Below are positions 61,811 through 64,000 of a stretch of 64,000 nt of DNA, piece after piece; the first letter of the stretch is position 1; the number at the start of each line of letters is the position of its first letter. Below the pieces are notes generated by a model. It had not been told where the DNA came from and did no database searches. It worked only from the letters and a program-made list of their open reading frames with translations. The DNA lies in the NCBI RefSeq assembly GCF_018691265.1, contig NW_024881324.1:2979730-3043729 (forward strand). Reading direction: 5' to 3'. Made by a program: the position numbers and the translations under genes. This DNA is from Tyto alba. Taxonomy: Eukaryota; Chordata; Aves; Strigiformes; Tytonidae.

Positions 61811-64000
61811 GATGGGTAAAGACAGTTTGCCTTGCCTCTCTTTTTTTTTTTTTTTTTTTTTCTTTTCTTTTCTTTTTAAACGCCCAAGTGTTAGCTGAAG
61901 GAGCTTTGTTTCTGAGAACCGCTCCCTGTGTGGCGTCCTCCGTGAAAACCCGCATCAGGTGTGGGAGACCGTTTAGGGACTGCAGTGTAACACCCTCGCG
62001 TATAAAGCCCTCTAGGATGAAAAAACAAGACGAGGCAAACCCCTGGGGATTAATCTGAGACTCCGAGTAGCTAGCTTGAAAACAAATACACCCCCACCCA
62101 CCCCCAAACCAGCAGCCGTCGCAAGTATTTCTTCAATCCCGGGTAAAAGCTCTTATACCTGCGTGAAATTCTTCCACGGGGAATTTGGGTGTGCGCTGTA
62201 AGGTGCTGAATGCACACGTGGAAATCGTGTATCTTAAATGGTGACAGCTTTGAATCTTGCAGTAGATGCTGCTGACAAGCAATTTCCGTCTTCATGTTTT
62301 GCAGGGTCTACAGGTTTCCCTGTTCATGTTTTGCAGGTTTAGGGGGGGAGATTTTACAGAGGATTGCATAACGGCTGATGTTTATTTAAAAAGAAAAGGA
62401 GAGACAAAACCCAACTACCAGCCTGAAATGAAACACATGATATGAGGCTGTTTTCACTGACTTTCACTGAGCCTTCACACTGTTTCCTCAACTACTATCA
62501 TTAAATAGCATGCTTTAGAAGGCTGGCAAGTGTTAGCATGATAATGAAACATGAAGGTTTGGTGATTTTTATTTATTTTTTTTTTTCCTTCCAGAGCTGT
62601 GAAAACCTGGGGGAAAAACGGAGAGTTGCCTATACGCTTTTCATAGTCTCAGGCTTAAAATAGCATCACTGTTTATCGGATGTATACAGTTGATTTATTT
62701 TTAAATTGTCAATGGCCATTTTTTTTAATCCTGTCATGATAAGACACCTGTTTTTCAAATTAGTTTTTTTTTCAGGCCCTACCCCAAATCAACCCCACCC
62801 CTCCTAAAACCAAAATAAAGTGCTGTTTTGAATGTTCTTCGTACCTCTCTGGGTCAGAGTCATATGCCTTTAAATAGTCCATCATTTGTAACTGCTGAAG
62901 TCTATGTCCAGTATTAAATCATAGTACAGTGTAATGCTTAGACAGCATGCCATGCAAGGATCAAATTGCAGATAAAGTTCACATAGGAATCTCCTGCAGT
63001 GCTTGCACTTGACCCTTGTAAATTTAAGAAAAGATCTTTATAAATGGAAATATATATCCAGCAAGTAATTGTTTCTGTGCCCAATTTAAACTGTGCATTG
63101 ACTGTGGGGGAAAAATAATGTCTTTTTATTTAATTTTTATAGTAGGTATATTCACTCCAGTTACTTTCTGTAGGCAGCAGTATGATAGAAGTTATTTTTA
63201 CTTCTTGTACCTTGAGCTTAATCTGAAAGAAAAAAAAAAAAAAAGGCTCTTTTAAGAGGGAGGCAAGCAGTTATGTCAATTTATGTTTTTATGTTTAGTG
63301 TTTTTTGATTATAGGTAGAGGCTATTGGTTGTCCTTAATACATTTCAGAATGCTTTAGAGCATAAACTGTACAATGTTTAAACTTGATTAACTTGCTTTC
63401 AGAGGAGAAGCTGAAATAAAAATAGTATCACGTATTTTTCTTCCTTTGCATATGTCGATTTTGTAAGTCTTCAGTGTGAAAATGTGACTGTATTCACAAG
63501 CATGTATCACTATGAAGAGCAGTCTTTCCTATGGTGTAGTGACTGGATGATGTCATGTCCTTTCTATTTGTACATGCGTACTGCTTGCAGCCCTTGCATA
63601 AATGAGATGGACTGTTCAGCAAGCAACAAACAGTTTTGTGTGTTTTTTTTTTTTGTTTTTTTTTTTTTTTTCTTCCTTCAAAGTCCATTTTTATGCTGTG
63701 CATAACTGAAATTAAATACAGGTATATAATTTTCACGCCTAGTGTTTCTCTGCCAGACTGGCATGACTGCTATGGGCATAAGAGCTTTTAGGTGCCTCTG
63801 CCAGTTAGTTTTGCTTACTGTTTGTATTGCCATAGTGTCCAGGAGCTGTGATTGGGGACCTTAACCAATGTCTTAGGTACAATATAACCATGGAACAAAA
63901 ACTTGGGTCTGGCCCCCAAAATATTGTGATGGAAAATGCAGAACAAGACACTCTAAGTGGTACAAAGAGGTAATGCAGCTGTTGTTAAGAAGGCTGCATT
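61811..64000 (+). other. Probable first intron of the downstream gene
   Basis: GC content falls and the sequence becomes AT-rich with T runs (61842-61860, 63640-63672) and an A run at 63231-63244. No coding exon or transposon recognised. The intron assignment depends on the first-exon call. Confidence 0.4.

Noticed and set aside
61160..62058. ORFs of 215-219 codons in the CpG island
   Set aside because: Built from G runs, Arg/Gly/Pro-rich low-complexity and T runs; frames are open on both strands, as is usual in such islands.
1..64000. tRNA, rRNA or other structured RNA genes
   Set aside because: None recognised by eye; a covariance-model search would be needed to exclude small RNAs.

Overview
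This is vertebrate nuclear DNA, almost certainly from a bird. Two things point there. Six or more LINE fragments belong to the CR1 family, the dominant bird and reptile LINE, with readable EN and RT pieces and the typical CR1 3' end. There are also several solo LTRs of avian ERV type, with TGTCCTGG...CCACGACA-style ends. No bacterial, plasmid or phage gene organisation is present, and most of the window is AT-rich non-coding sequence.

Layout. (1) 1-8.9 kb, + strand: the last six conserved coding exons, one extra in-frame candidate exon and the 3' UTR of BRD9, the bromodomain subunit of the non-canonical BAF (SWI/SNF) chromatin remodeller. The bromodomain exons lie upstream of the window. (2) 9-60 kb: a roughly 50-kb intergenic interval with no protein-coding exon that I can recognise. 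It holds solo LTRs at 9.63-10.67, 25.19-25.68 and 30.17-31.23 kb. It also holds partial LTRs at 12.3, 42.5-43.2 and 54.6-55.6 kb, and CR1 copies at 22.8-24.4, 25.7-26.9, 39.4-39.6, about 42.1, 44.7-45.9 and 56.5-59.35 kb. A nine-copy 36/38-bp minisatellite lies at 47.8-48.1 kb, and a perfect 37-copy ATAGA microsatellite at 56.3 kb. Between these are long AT-rich stretches of apparently unique DNA. (3) 60.45-61.8 kb: a strong CpG island with a CCAAT box, a GC box and a non-coding first-exon candidate ending in a good splice donor. It is read as the promoter of the next + strand gene, whose coding exons lie beyond the window. From human 5p15.33 gene order this could be TPPP (or ZDHHC11); that is inference only.

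The one cellular protein visible is the C-terminal part of BRD9, about 217 residues here without the extra exon and 241 with it. Everything else is regulatory or repeat DNA. I found no new multi-gene system. The most interesting points are the symmetric 72-nt extra BRD9 exon carrying a sumoylation-type motif, the CR1 copy that keeps its 5' UTR but lost its middle, the independent same-family solo LTRs with intact target-site duplications, and the G-rich, homopolymer-laden downstream promoter.
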